From NCBI RefSeq assembly GCF_004348545.1, contig NZ_SMKL01000027.1:1-64000 (forward strand): 64,000 nt of DNA, in the 5' to 3' direction. Both the position numbers and the translations under genes were made by a program. The notes under the pieces were generated by a model. That model ran no database searches. It had not been told where the DNA came from and worked only from the letters and a program-made list of their open reading frames with translations. Source of the DNA: Jiangella ureilytica (lineage in GTDB: Bacteria > Actinomycetota > Actinomycetes > Jiangellales > Jiangellaceae). Below, piece after piece: positions 34,948 to 43,802 of this stretch; position 1 is the first letter of the stretch, and every line of letters begins with the position of its first letter.

Positions 34948-35573
34948 GCCGTGACCTCCGCGAGCGCCCGCAGGATCAGCGCCAGCGACGCCGCACCCGG
35001 GTCCTCGTGGCCCACGCTGCGCGCGCCGAGGTAGCTGGCCCGGCCCTTGCGCGCCTGCAGCGGGACCGTCGCGGCGAGCCCGGCCTCGGCGGCGTCGGCG
35101 GCCGCGACGGACGCCGACGCGAGATCGCCGCCGTCGGCGACCGCCTGCCGGAACGCCGCCACCGCCGGAGCGAGGCCGTCGACCATGGTCTTGTCGCCCT
35201 CGGCGGCGCCGCCCAGCTCCTTGATCGCCGTCAGGGCGGCCTCGAGCGCGTCGCCGACCTGCTCCGCCGTCGCCTCGGTGGCGTCGCCGAGCGCCTTGCC
35301 GGCCCGGCGGAACGCGGTGCCGTAGAGCGGCCCGGACGCGCCGCCGGTCTTGGCGACGATGCCGCGGCCGGCCGCGACCAGCACGTCACCGGGCGTGGCG
35401 GGCTCCTTCTCGGCGATGTTGGCCAGGGCGGCGGCGAGACCGCGGGCCATGTTGGCCCCGTGGTCGCCGTCGCCGATCGCGGCGTCGAGGCCGGTCAGCC
35501 GTGCCTCGTTCGCCTTGACGACGGCCTCGGACGCGGTGATCCACGCCGTCGCCGTCTGGACGTCGAACGCCAT
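34944..35573 (-). CDS. dhaL: DhaL, ADP-binding subunit of dihydroxyacetone kinase
   Basis: 209 residues from ATG 35573; a GTG at 35579 overlapping the dhaK stop is the alternative. The Mg-nucleotide loop IGDGDHGANMARG (Asp cluster) and the GAASGPLYGTAF-like segment (here GGASGPLYGTAFRRAG) mark the DhaL fold. It holds ADP/ATP and passes phosphate from DhaM to dihydroxyacetone bound by DhaK. It is the middle gene of dhaK-dhaL-dhaM. Confidence 0.94.
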   Translation of the reverse strand: MAFDVQTATAWITASEAVVKANEARLTGLDAAIGDGDHGANMARGLAAALANIAEKEPATPGDVLVAAGRGIVAKTGGASGPLYGTAFRRAGKALGDATEATAEQVGDALEAALTAIKELGGAAEGDKTMVDGLAPAVAAFRQAVADGGDLASASVAAADAAEAGLAATVPLQARKGRASYLGARSVGHEDPGAASLALILRALAEVTA

Positions 35574-35575
35574 GG

Positions 35576-36568
35576 TCACCGTCCCCACCGCAGCGCGGGC
35601 GTCGACACCGGGGCGTCCCACAGCCGCAGCAACTCGTCGTCCAGCGACATGACGGTGATCGAGAAGCCCTGCTGGTCGAGGCTGGTGATGTAGTTGCCGA
35701 CCAGGCTGCGCGCGACGGTGCCGCCGTGGCCCTCGATCCAGGCGACGGCCTCGGCGAAGGCGCCGTACAGTTCGATCAGCGGGGTGCCGCCCTGGCCGTT
35801 CAGCATGACCAGCTGGTCGCCGGCGATGGGGCGGTCGGCGTGGATGACGTCGAGGGCGTAGCCGACGAGGTCGTGCACCGGCTGCATGGTGCCGCGCTCG
35901 CGGCCCGGCTCGCCGTGGATGCCGACGCCCAGCTCGACCTCGTTCTCGGCGAGGTCGAAGCCCGGCTTGCCGGCCGCCGGGACGGTGCCGGCGTGCAGCG
36001 CGATGGCGAACGAGCGGGTGGCCTCGTTGACGCGGGTGGCGAGGGCGGCGACGGTGTCGAGGTCGGCACCCTCCTCGGCGGCCGCGCCGGCGAGCTTCTC
36101 GACGAAGACCGTGCCGCCGACGCCGCGGCGCCCAGCGGTGTAGGTGGAGTCCTCGACGGCGGCGTCGTCGTTGGTGACCACGCTGACGACGCGGATGTCC
36201 TCGTCCTCGGCCAGCTCGGCCGCCATGCGGAAGTTGAGCACGTCGCCGGTGTAGTTCTTCACGATGTGCAGCACCCCCGACCCGTGGTCGGCGGCCTTGG
36301 TGGCGGCCAGGATCTGGTCCGGCACCGGTGACGTGTAGACCTCGCCAGGCGCGGCGGCGTCGAGCATGCCGTAGCCGACGTAGCCGCCGTGCAGCGGCTC
36401 GTGGCCGGAGCCACCTCCCGAGACCAGTCCCACCTTGCCCGCCATGACGCCGCCGGCTCGCGAGACGACCCGGTTCTCGAGGTCGACGGCGAGCGACGGG
36501 TGGGCGGCGGCCATGCCGCGCAGAGCGTCGGCGATGACCGAGTCGGGGGAGTTGATCAGCTTCTTCAT
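35576..36568 (-). CDS. dhaK: DhaK, dihydroxyacetone-binding subunit
   Basis: 330 residues from ATG 36568 (MKKLINSPDSVI). It has SGGGSGHEPLHGGYVGYGML, IVKNYTGDVLNFRMAAE and GVGIHGEPGRERG; the His residues in these motifs bind and covalently hold dihydroxyacetone in characterised homologues. It is the first gene of the kinase operon and phosphorylates dihydroxyacetone to the triose phosphate in the cytoplasm. An upstream frame to 36649 lacks typical DhaK sequence. An IclR regulator gene diverges. Confidence 0.95.
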   Translation of the reverse strand: MKKLINSPDSVIADALRGMAAAHPSLAVDLENRVVSRAGGVMAGKVGLVSGGGSGHEPLHGGYVGYGMLDAAAPGEVYTSPVPDQILAATKAADHGSGVLHIVKNYTGDVLNFRMAAELAEDEDIRVVSVVTNDDAAVEDSTYTAGRRGVGGTVFVEKLAGAAAEEGADLDTVAALATRVNEATRSFAIALHAGTVPAAGKPGFDLAENEVELGVGIHGEPGRERGTMQPVHDLVGYALDVIHADRPIAGDQLVMLNGQGGTPLIELYGAFAEAVAWIEGHGGTVARSLVGNYITSLDQQGFSITVMSLDDELLRLWDAPVSTPALRWGR

Positions 36569-36637
36569 CGACGGACCGACCTTTCCGTGACGGCGGCGTT
36601 CCCGTGGCGCCGGGGCTCGGCCGCGCTGTGGGCGATG

Positions 36638-36654
36638 CGCAGATGTCATCTGCG
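36638..36654. promoter_or_regulatory. Palindrome between dhaK and the IclR gene
   Basis: CGCAGATG-T-CATCTGCG is a perfect 17-bp palindrome with 8-nt arms, 70 bp upstream of dhaK and about 60 bp upstream of the IclR start. It is the best candidate operator for the IclR-family protein and the kinase operon. Confidence 0.65.
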
Positions 36655-36716
36655 TGACACAGTACGCGTGAATGTGCGTCGCGGACCGGGCACCGGCGAA
36701 CCTCTATGGTGGGGCC

Positions 36717-37346
36717 GTGGTGGAGATCTCCCAGACCCTCGATCGCGGGCTACGGCTGCTCGAGGTGCTGTCCGGCTCGAGCGGCGGGCTCACTGTCGCC
36801 GAGGCCTCCGCCGTGCTCGGCGTCAACCGCACCATCGTCTACCGCCTGCTGGCCACGCTCGAGCAGCACGGGCTCGTGCGCAGGGTGGCCGGCGGCCGGT
36901 TCAGCGTCGGCTTCGGCGTGCTCACGCTGGCCGGCAGTGTGCAGCCGTCGCTGCGCCAGGTCGCCCAGCCGGTGCTGCGCTCGCTCGCCGAGGACCTCGG
37001 CACCACGGCGCATCTCACCATCGCCGACGGCGTCGAGGCGCTGGCCGTGGCGGTGGTCGAGCCGACCCGCACCGACTACCACGTCGCCTACCGGGTCGGG
37101 TCCCGTCATGCGCTCGAGCGGGGCGCGGCCGGGCGGGCGATCCTGGGGGCGCGGTCGGGGTCGAGGTCGTACGTGGCGACGGCGGGCGAGCTGCAGACCG
37201 GGGCGAGCGGGGTGGCGGCGCCGGTGCTCGACCTCCCCGGCGTCGAGGCGAGCGTCGGCGTCATCGCGCTCGGGGCGCTCGACGCGGACACCGTCGGGCC
37301 CCGGACGGTCGCGGCCGCGGCCGAGCTGGCGGCGGCGCTGGCCTGA
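36717..37346 (+). CDS. IclR family transcriptional regulator
   Basis: 209 residues from GTG 36717 (or the adjacent GTG 36720). The winged helix-turn-helix is at about 5-65 (QTLDRGLRLLEVLSGSSG, NRTIVYRLLATLEQHGLV). A shortened effector domain follows, with TAHLTIADGVEALAVAVVEP and ELQTGASGVAAPVLDLPG. Most family members are about 250 residues, so the effector domain is compact but seems intact. It diverges from dhaKLM and probably senses a triose or glycerol-related metabolite. Confidence 0.85.
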   Translation: MVEISQTLDRGLRLLEVLSGSSGGLTVAEASAVLGVNRTIVYRLLATLEQHGLVRRVAGGRFSVGFGVLTLAGSVQPSLRQVAQPVLRSLAEDLGTTAHLTIADGVEALAVAVVEPTRTDYHVAYRVGSRHALERGAAGRAILGARSGSRSYVATAGELQTGASGVAAPVLDLPGVEASVGVIALGALDADTVGPRTVAAAAELAAALA

Positions 37347-37353
37347 GGCCGCC

Positions 37354-39174
37354 CTATTCCGCGACGGTGACCTCGATCTCGTTCGAGGCCTCGTCGGGGT
37401 CGTCGACGTTCACGACGCGGAAGAAGTTGGGCCCCGGCGCACCGGTGGCGACGGAGCCGCTGAACGAGCCGTCGGCGCGGGTGGTGAACGTGAGCGGACG
37501 GCTGGCGGGATAGTCGACCCACTCGCCGTCGCCGACCCGGTGCTGGAGGCTGACCTCGACGCCGTCCTCGACCGGCGCCAGCGTGCCGGCGAGGGCGATC
37601 AGGTCGTTCGGCGCGACCTCGACCGGGTCGGCCGAGAGCGTCAGGCCCTCCGCGGGCGGCGCCTCGCCCTCGCCCGGCGCGCCGGGGTCGGACGTGCGTG
37701 CGTCGCCCGCCGGGTCGGCGCCGCCGTCGCGGGAGCCGAACCAGGCGCCGCCGGCGAACCCGAGCACCGCGGCGACGGCGAGACATGCGGCCAGCGCCCC
37801 GGCGGTGGCCCGGCTGGGCGGGGGCGCGTCGCCGGCCCGGCGCGGCCGGGTGCGCGGCGACCTGCCGCGCGTGCCGCCGCCTCCTCGGGCCGACGGCTCG
37901 CGCGCGGGCGCGTCCTCGTCCTCGTCGATCGGGTCGGGCGCCAGAGCGGGTGCGAATGCCTGGATGGCCGGCGCGGCGGCGGTGCCGACCTCGGGGGCGC
38001 GGGGGGCGACCCGGGTGGCGGTCTCCGGCGGAGGCGAGGGTGCCCAGGCCTGCGTGACGGCCTTGGCCGAGCCGTCGGACCGGGTCGCCCGGCTCGCCCG
38101 GAGGCCGGGGGCGGCGTCGGGCTCGCCGAGGCCGAGCGGGTCGTCGGGATCGGGCTCCTGGCTCGGCCCGGACCAGAACGGGGTGCCGAAGACGGGCGCG
38201 CCGCCGGCCGCGGCCGCGGGGGCAGCATCGGTGGGGACGGGCCCGGAGCGCCGGCGTCGGCCGCCGGCGTGCTTGGACACGCGGTGTCCCGCAGAGGCCT
38301 CGTCGCCGGCGCCGGTCGCAGGGTGGGATTCGCCGGGCTCGCCGGCGCGGCGGGTGTGGGATCGGCTCGACTCGGCCGCGCGGTTGGAGCCGCCCAGTAC
38401 ACCGGCGTCGCCGGTGCTGGGCCGGCCGGGCTCGCCGGCGGATGGGGACGGGCCGGTGGTGCCGGTTCGGCCGGACTCGCGTCGCCCGCCGCCGACGGCG
38501 GCGCCGGGCTCGGCAGCGTGCCGGGACTCGGTCGTGGGCGCGGTCGCACGGGCTCGCCGGGAGCCGGGAACCGCACCCGCGCCCGCCTCACCTGCGCCGG
38601 ACTCACTCGGCCCGCCGGCTTCGGCCGCGGACGGGGCCGGGCCGGTGGTGCCGTTTCGGCCGGACTCGCGTCGCCCGCCGCCGTCGGCGGCGCCGGGTTC
38701 GGCACCATGCCCGGGCCCGCCGTCGCGTGCGGTCGGTCCCGTGCTGCGAGACCGGCGAGAGCCGTGGAGCTCGCCGTCACCCTCGCTCGACCGGCCGGAG
38801 CCGGCACCGGCACCATCACGATCGCCCGGCCGGCCGAGGTCGGCCGCGAGGCGAGGCTCGGCAGCCCGACCGGACGGGGCCGCGTGTCTGGAGGCCGGAC
38901 GGGCTGCGTCGGGCGCCTCGTCGTCTGCGGGGAGACCCGGGTCGCTCAGGCCGCCCAGGCCGGGCAGCAGTGGTCCGGTCTCGTGCGGGGCGGGTCCGGC
39001 GGCGTCGAGCCAGGCGGCGATGCCGAGATCGTCGCCGGAGTCGGCGACCTCAGGCGCCGAGGAGTCGCCGGAGCGGCGGCCGGAGTCGCTGGCCGAGCCG
39101 CGATCCGCCGCGCGTCGTCCACCGGCTGCATGCCTGGACGTGGGCCGGGCGTCGCCTGAGGCTGGAGGGGACAT
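37354..39174 (-). CDS. Single-pass membrane protein with long disordered N-terminus and Ig-like C-terminus
   Basis: 606 residues. Residues 1-440 are low-complexity Ser/Gly/Pro/Ala/Arg sequence, presumably cytoplasmic and disordered. One hydrophobic segment (about 462-485, GALAACLAVAAVLGFAGGAWFG) follows a basic stretch. An extracellular acidic linker and one beta-sandwich domain (about 515-606, LTLSADPVEVAPNDLIALAG, FFRVVNVDDP) complete it. The tail matches the smaller neighbour downstream of its promoter, which confirms the reading strand. The disordered part has an internal duplication (see the repeat entry). A longer opposite-strand frame exists but is a shadow. The function is unknown. 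Confidence 0.7.
   Translation of the reverse strand: MSPPASGDARPTSRHAAGGRRAADRGSASDSGRRSGDSSAPEVADSGDDLGIAAWLDAAGPAPHETGPLLPGLGGLSDPGLPADDEAPDAARPASRHAAPSGRAAEPRLAADLGRPGDRDGAGAGSGRSSEGDGELHGSRRSRSTGPTARDGGPGHGAEPGAADGGGRRESGRNGTTGPAPSAAEAGGPSESGAGEAGAGAVPGSRRARATAPTTESRHAAEPGAAVGGGRRESGRTGTTGPSPSAGEPGRPSTGDAGVLGGSNRAAESSRSHTRRAGEPGESHPATGAGDEASAGHRVSKHAGGRRRRSGPVPTDAAPAAAAGGAPVFGTPFWSGPSQEPDPDDPLGLGEPDAAPGLRASRATRSDGSAKAVTQAWAPSPPPETATRVAPRAPEVGTAAAPAIQAFAPALAPDPIDEDEDAPAREPSARGGGGTRGRSPRTRPRRAGDAPPPSRATAGALAACLAVAAVLGFAGGAWFGSRDGGADPAGDARTSDPGAPGEGEAPPAEGLTLSADPVEVAPNDLIALAGTLAPVEDGVEVSLQHRVGDGEWVDYPASRPLTFTTRADGSFSGSVATGAPGPNFFRVVNVDDPDEASNEIEVTVAE
38450..38703. repeat. Internal 65-bp direct duplication in the disordered region
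   Basis: 38450-38514 and 38639-38703 are near-identical copies 189 bp apart (63 codons, frame preserved), encoding GGGRRESGR-GTTGP-PSA-like segments. This is a recent in-frame duplication inside the disordered half of the membrane protein. Confidence 0.75.
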
Positions 39175-39201
39175 CGTCGCCTATTGAAGCATCCGCCACC
39201 G

Positions 39202-39705
39202 TCACCCGATGGGCACGTCGACGGCGTTTGAGACGACCGACTCGTCGTCGGCCCGTACGACTCGGAAGCTGTTGACGCCTTCACGCTGGGAGTTCACGCG
39301 CGACGTGCCCGCGCCGTTCGCATCGGTGACGATGGGACTGACGTTGGGGAATGCCTCCCACTCACCGCCGTCGACGCTGCGCTGGATGATCAGCTCGACG
39401 CCCTCTTCGGGCGGATCCATGGTGACGGCGAAGTTGATGTCTTCGCTCGGACCGACCTGGGTGGGTTCCGCGGACAGCGTGATGGCGCCGTCGCCCGCGG
39501 GGGTCTCGGTGGCCGCCGGGGTCTCGCCCGCGGGGGTCTCACCGACCGGCGTGGTGCTGTCGCCGGAGGTGGACTCCGAGTCGGACGGGCTGCCGCCGCC
39601 GGACTGCGAGCCGATGTAGGCACCGCCGCCGAAGCCGACGATGGCGGCGATGATGAGGCAGGCGGCGAGCGCGCCGCCCGAGGCTCGACTGGACATCGGA
39701 GACAT
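39202..39705 (-). CDS. Single-pass membrane protein with Ig-like domain, short paralogue
   Basis: 167 residues. A short basic N-terminus and one membrane segment (about 9-32, GALAACLIIAAIVGFGGGAY) are followed by a Thr/Pro/Glu-rich linker (about 35-70) and a beta-sandwich (about 72-167: LSAEPTQVGPSEDINFAVTM, FRVVRADDESVVSNAVDVPIG). It is the same plan and sequence as the C-terminal 150 residues of the 606-residue neighbour, so the pair arose by duplication and the larger one gained a disordered N-terminal extension. It may be a surface or envelope-associated sensor; the role is unknown. Confidence 0.75.
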   Translation of the reverse strand: MSPMSSRASGGALAACLIIAAIVGFGGGAYIGSQSGGGSPSDSESTSGDSTTPVGETPAGETPAATETPAGDGAITLSAEPTQVGPSEDINFAVTMDPPEEGVELIIQRSVDGGEWEAFPNVSPIVTDANGAGTSRVNSQREGVNSFRVVRADDESVVSNAVDVPIG

Positions 39706-39753
39706 TCAACCCCGTCACCCCGGGGGCGAGGCAAGTCCGCAGGGCCGCGACGA

Positions 39754-39781
39754 TTGACATGACCAGCAGTGATGATCACTG
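39754..39781 (+). promoter_or_regulatory. Possible promoter with operator ahead of the FAD monooxygenase gene
   Basis: A consensus-like -35 TTGACA (39754-39759) is followed by CAGTGA-TGA-TCACTG (39767-39781), a perfect 15-bp palindrome sitting in the spacer/-10 area, where a repressor would block transcription. No regulator gene is adjacent, so the binding protein is unknown. Confidence 0.45.
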
Positions 39782-39855
39782 TGACGACGGCGACAGGTGC
39801 GCCGGCCGCCCGGACGGGTACGGTGCCCGCAGGCCGAAGGAGCCGGAGGGATGCG

Positions 39856-41331
39856 ATGAGTGACGCGCCGGACGTCGTTGTGGTCGGTGGCGGTCCCACC
39901 GGCCTGCTGCTCGCGGGTGACCTGGCCGCCGCCGGCCTCGCGTGCACCCTGGTCGAGAAGCGCACCGCCCGCTCGCCGCTGACCCGCGCGTTCGCCGTCC
40001 ACGCCCGCACCCTCGAGGTGTTCGACGCCCGCGGCATTGCCGAGCAGGTCATCGACACCGGGCAGCGGGTGGCCGCGCTCAGCCTGTTCGGCAACGTCGA
40101 GGTCGACCTCTCCGATCTCCCGACGCGTTTTCCGTTCGTGCTGGTCACGCCGCAGTACCACGTCGAGGACGTCCTCGAGGAGCGGGCCCGGCGGGCCGGC
40201 GCCACCCTGCTGACCGGGGCGACGGTGACGGCGCTCGCACACGACGACGACGGCGTCACCGTGCGGCTCACGGGCGACGACGGCGGCGCCCGGGAGTTGC
40301 GAGCGGCGTACGCGGTCGGCGCCGACGGGGTCCGGTCCACCGTCCGCGAGACGCTGGGGCTGCCGTTCCCCGGCGAGGCCGTCGTGCGGTCGGTGATGCT
40401 GGCCGACGTCCGGCTGGCCGAGCCGCCCGACGAGGTCCTGGTGGTGAACGCCAACGACGACGGGTTCGCGTTCGTCGCGCCCTACGGCGACGGCTGGTAC
40501 CGCGTCATCGCCTGGGACCGGCGCGAGCAGCGGCCCGACGACGACCCCGTCGACCTCGAGGAGGTCCGCGACGTCGCGGTCCGCGTGCTCGGCACCGACT
40601 ACGGGATGCGCGACGTGCGCTGGCTGTCGCGCTTCCACAGCGACGAGCGGCTGGTGCCGAGCTACCGCGAGGGCCGGGCGTTCCTGGCCGGCGACGCCGC
40701 TCACGTGCACTCGCCGGCCGGCGGGCAGGGCATGAACACCGGGCTGCAGGACGCCGCCAACCTCGGCTGGAAGCTCGCCGCGGCGGTGCGCGGCTGGGCA
40801 CCGCCCGGGCTGCTCGACACCTACGACACCGAGCGCCGAGCCGTCGGGGCCAGCGTCGTGCAGGGGAGCGGCACGCTGCTGCGCATGGCGCTGACGGGGT
40901 CGGCGGCGCTGCGGGCGGTGCGCAACATCGCCGGCGCCGTCGCCGCGAGCATCGGCCCGCTGCAGCGCAAGGCCGGCGAGTTCGTCTCGGGCCTGGCCAT
41001 CGGCTACGACCGCGACCGCGGCGACCACCCCCTGGTGGGCAAGCGGGTCCCCGACGTCACCGTCGTCACCGGGTCCGGCACGAAGACCCGGCTCTACGAG
41101 GAGCTGCGGCGCGGCCGGTTCCTGCTGCTGACCGGACAGGACCACCACGGCCTGGTCGACCCGTGGGACGGGCGGGTCGACCTCGTCACGACGGTCGACC
41201 GCTCGCACGGCCTCACGCTGGTCCGGCCCGACGGCTACGTCGCCTGGGCCACCGACACCAGGCCGATGATCCGCCGCGACGCCGCGTTGCGCGCCGCCCT
41301 CATCGCCTGGGCGGGCGACCCCACGGGCTGA
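39856..41331 (+). CDS. FAD-dependent aromatic monooxygenase (PHBH/RdmE type)
   Basis: 491 residues from ATG 39856 with GGAGGG ahead. The N-terminal FAD loop is VVVGGGPTGLLLAGDLAAAG; the DG motif GADGVRSTVRE (about 158-168) and the GD motif FLAGDAAHVHSPAGGQGMNT (about 277-296) are intact. A thioredoxin-like C-terminal domain (about 395-491, RFLLLTGQDHHGLVDPW, GLTLVRPDGYVAW) places it with the phenol hydroxylase/rifampicin monooxygenase branch. It hydroxylates an aromatic compound with NAD(P)H and O2. It may inactivate a drug or serve in catabolism; the substrate is not evident. Confidence 0.88.
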   Translation: MSDAPDVVVVGGGPTGLLLAGDLAAAGLACTLVEKRTARSPLTRAFAVHARTLEVFDARGIAEQVIDTGQRVAALSLFGNVEVDLSDLPTRFPFVLVTPQYHVEDVLEERARRAGATLLTGATVTALAHDDDGVTVRLTGDDGGARELRAAYAVGADGVRSTVRETLGLPFPGEAVVRSVMLADVRLAEPPDEVLVVNANDDGFAFVAPYGDGWYRVIAWDRREQRPDDDPVDLEEVRDVAVRVLGTDYGMRDVRWLSRFHSDERLVPSYREGRAFLAGDAAHVHSPAGGQGMNTGLQDAANLGWKLAAAVRGWAPPGLLDTYDTERRAVGASVVQGSGTLLRMALTGSAALRAVRNIAGAVAASIGPLQRKAGEFVSGLAIGYDRDRGDHPLVGKRVPDVTVVTGSGTKTRLYEELRRGRFLLLTGQDHHGLVDPWDGRVDLVTTVDRSHGLTLVRPDGYVAWATDTRPMIRRDAALRAALIAWAGDPTG

Positions 41332-41372
41332 CCGGCAACTGTCGCCGTCCCGCCCGCCGCCGACGAAGTCGA

Positions 41373-41906
41373 TCATGGAACAACCGCGGAGTTCCGGTCC
41401 GATTCGCCCGGAGTGATTCCGCGGGTACTCCAAGATCGACTCGGCGGGGTGGCGGCGGACTCGACCAAGGGGAGGATCCGCGGCGCGACGACGGTGGACA
41501 GCGCGATCAGCGTCGACGTGCGGACGATGTCGTCGTCGCCCACGAGGTCGTCGATGACCCGCTGCAGGTCGTCGTTGTCGCGCGCGACGATGCGGCAGAG
41601 CAGGTCGCCCTGGCCGGTGATGGTGTGCACCTCGAGTACCTCGGGGATGCGGCTCAGGTGCGCCGCGACCGACGCGCGGGCGCCCTGGCGGATGTCGAGC
41701 GAGGCGAACGCCGTGACCCGGAAGCCCAGGGCCGCCGGGTCGACCGTCGGTGCCAGGCTCGCGATGACGCCGGTGTCGCGGAGCCGGTCGAGCCGGGCCT
41801 GCACCGTGCCGCGGGCGACCTGGAGCCGTCGGGACGCCTCGAGCACGCCGATGCGCGGCTCGCGTGTGAACAGCTCGAGGATCCGGGCGTCGAGGCCGTC
41901 GATCAC
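41373..41906 (-). CDS. Lrp/AsnC family transcriptional regulator
   Basis: 177 residues from GTG 41906 (GGAG nine bases ahead); a GTG at 41933 is the alternative. The helix-turn-helix is at about 1-50 (LDARILELFTREPRIGVLEA, RLQVARGTVQARLDRL) and the RAM ligand domain at about 60-140 (VLEVHTITGQGDLLCRIVAR). A 28-residue tail after the RAM domain is unusual. It diverges from 4-hydroxyphenylpyruvate dioxygenase, so it probably senses tyrosine, phenylalanine or a keto acid and controls that gene. Confidence 0.88.
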   Translation of the reverse strand: MIDGLDARILELFTREPRIGVLEASRRLQVARGTVQARLDRLRDTGVIASLAPTVDPAALGFRVTAFASLDIRQGARASVAAHLSRIPEVLEVHTITGQGDLLCRIVARDNDDLQRVIDDLVGDDDIVRTSTLIALSTVVAPRILPLVESAATPPSRSWSTRGITPGESDRNSAVVP

Positions 41907-41948
41907 AGTAGAACTCCAGTGGACAATCTGCACAGTGGTTTGGCGGTT

Positions 41949-41971
41949 ACGGTGTTCATACCGTACACCGT
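41949..41971. promoter_or_regulatory. Candidate AsnC operator between the regulator and hpd
   Basis: ACGGTGT - 9 nt - ACACCGT is perfect, 23 bp overall. It is nested in a wider pair GCACAGT (41930-41936) and ACTGTGC (41976-41982) in the same divergent region. Stacked imperfect palindromes suit Lrp-type octamers. Confidence 0.6.
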
Positions 41972-41973
41972 GA

Positions 41974-43798
<1,825 letters not shown>

Positions 43799-43802
43799 CG
43801 AT

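Noticed and set aside
36706-39159. Long plus-strand open frame (about 817 codons)
   Set aside because: It is opposite the IclR tail and the 606-residue membrane protein. The minus strand has a membrane segment and a domain matching its neighbour, whereas the plus-strand product is Arg/Gly/Ala filler.
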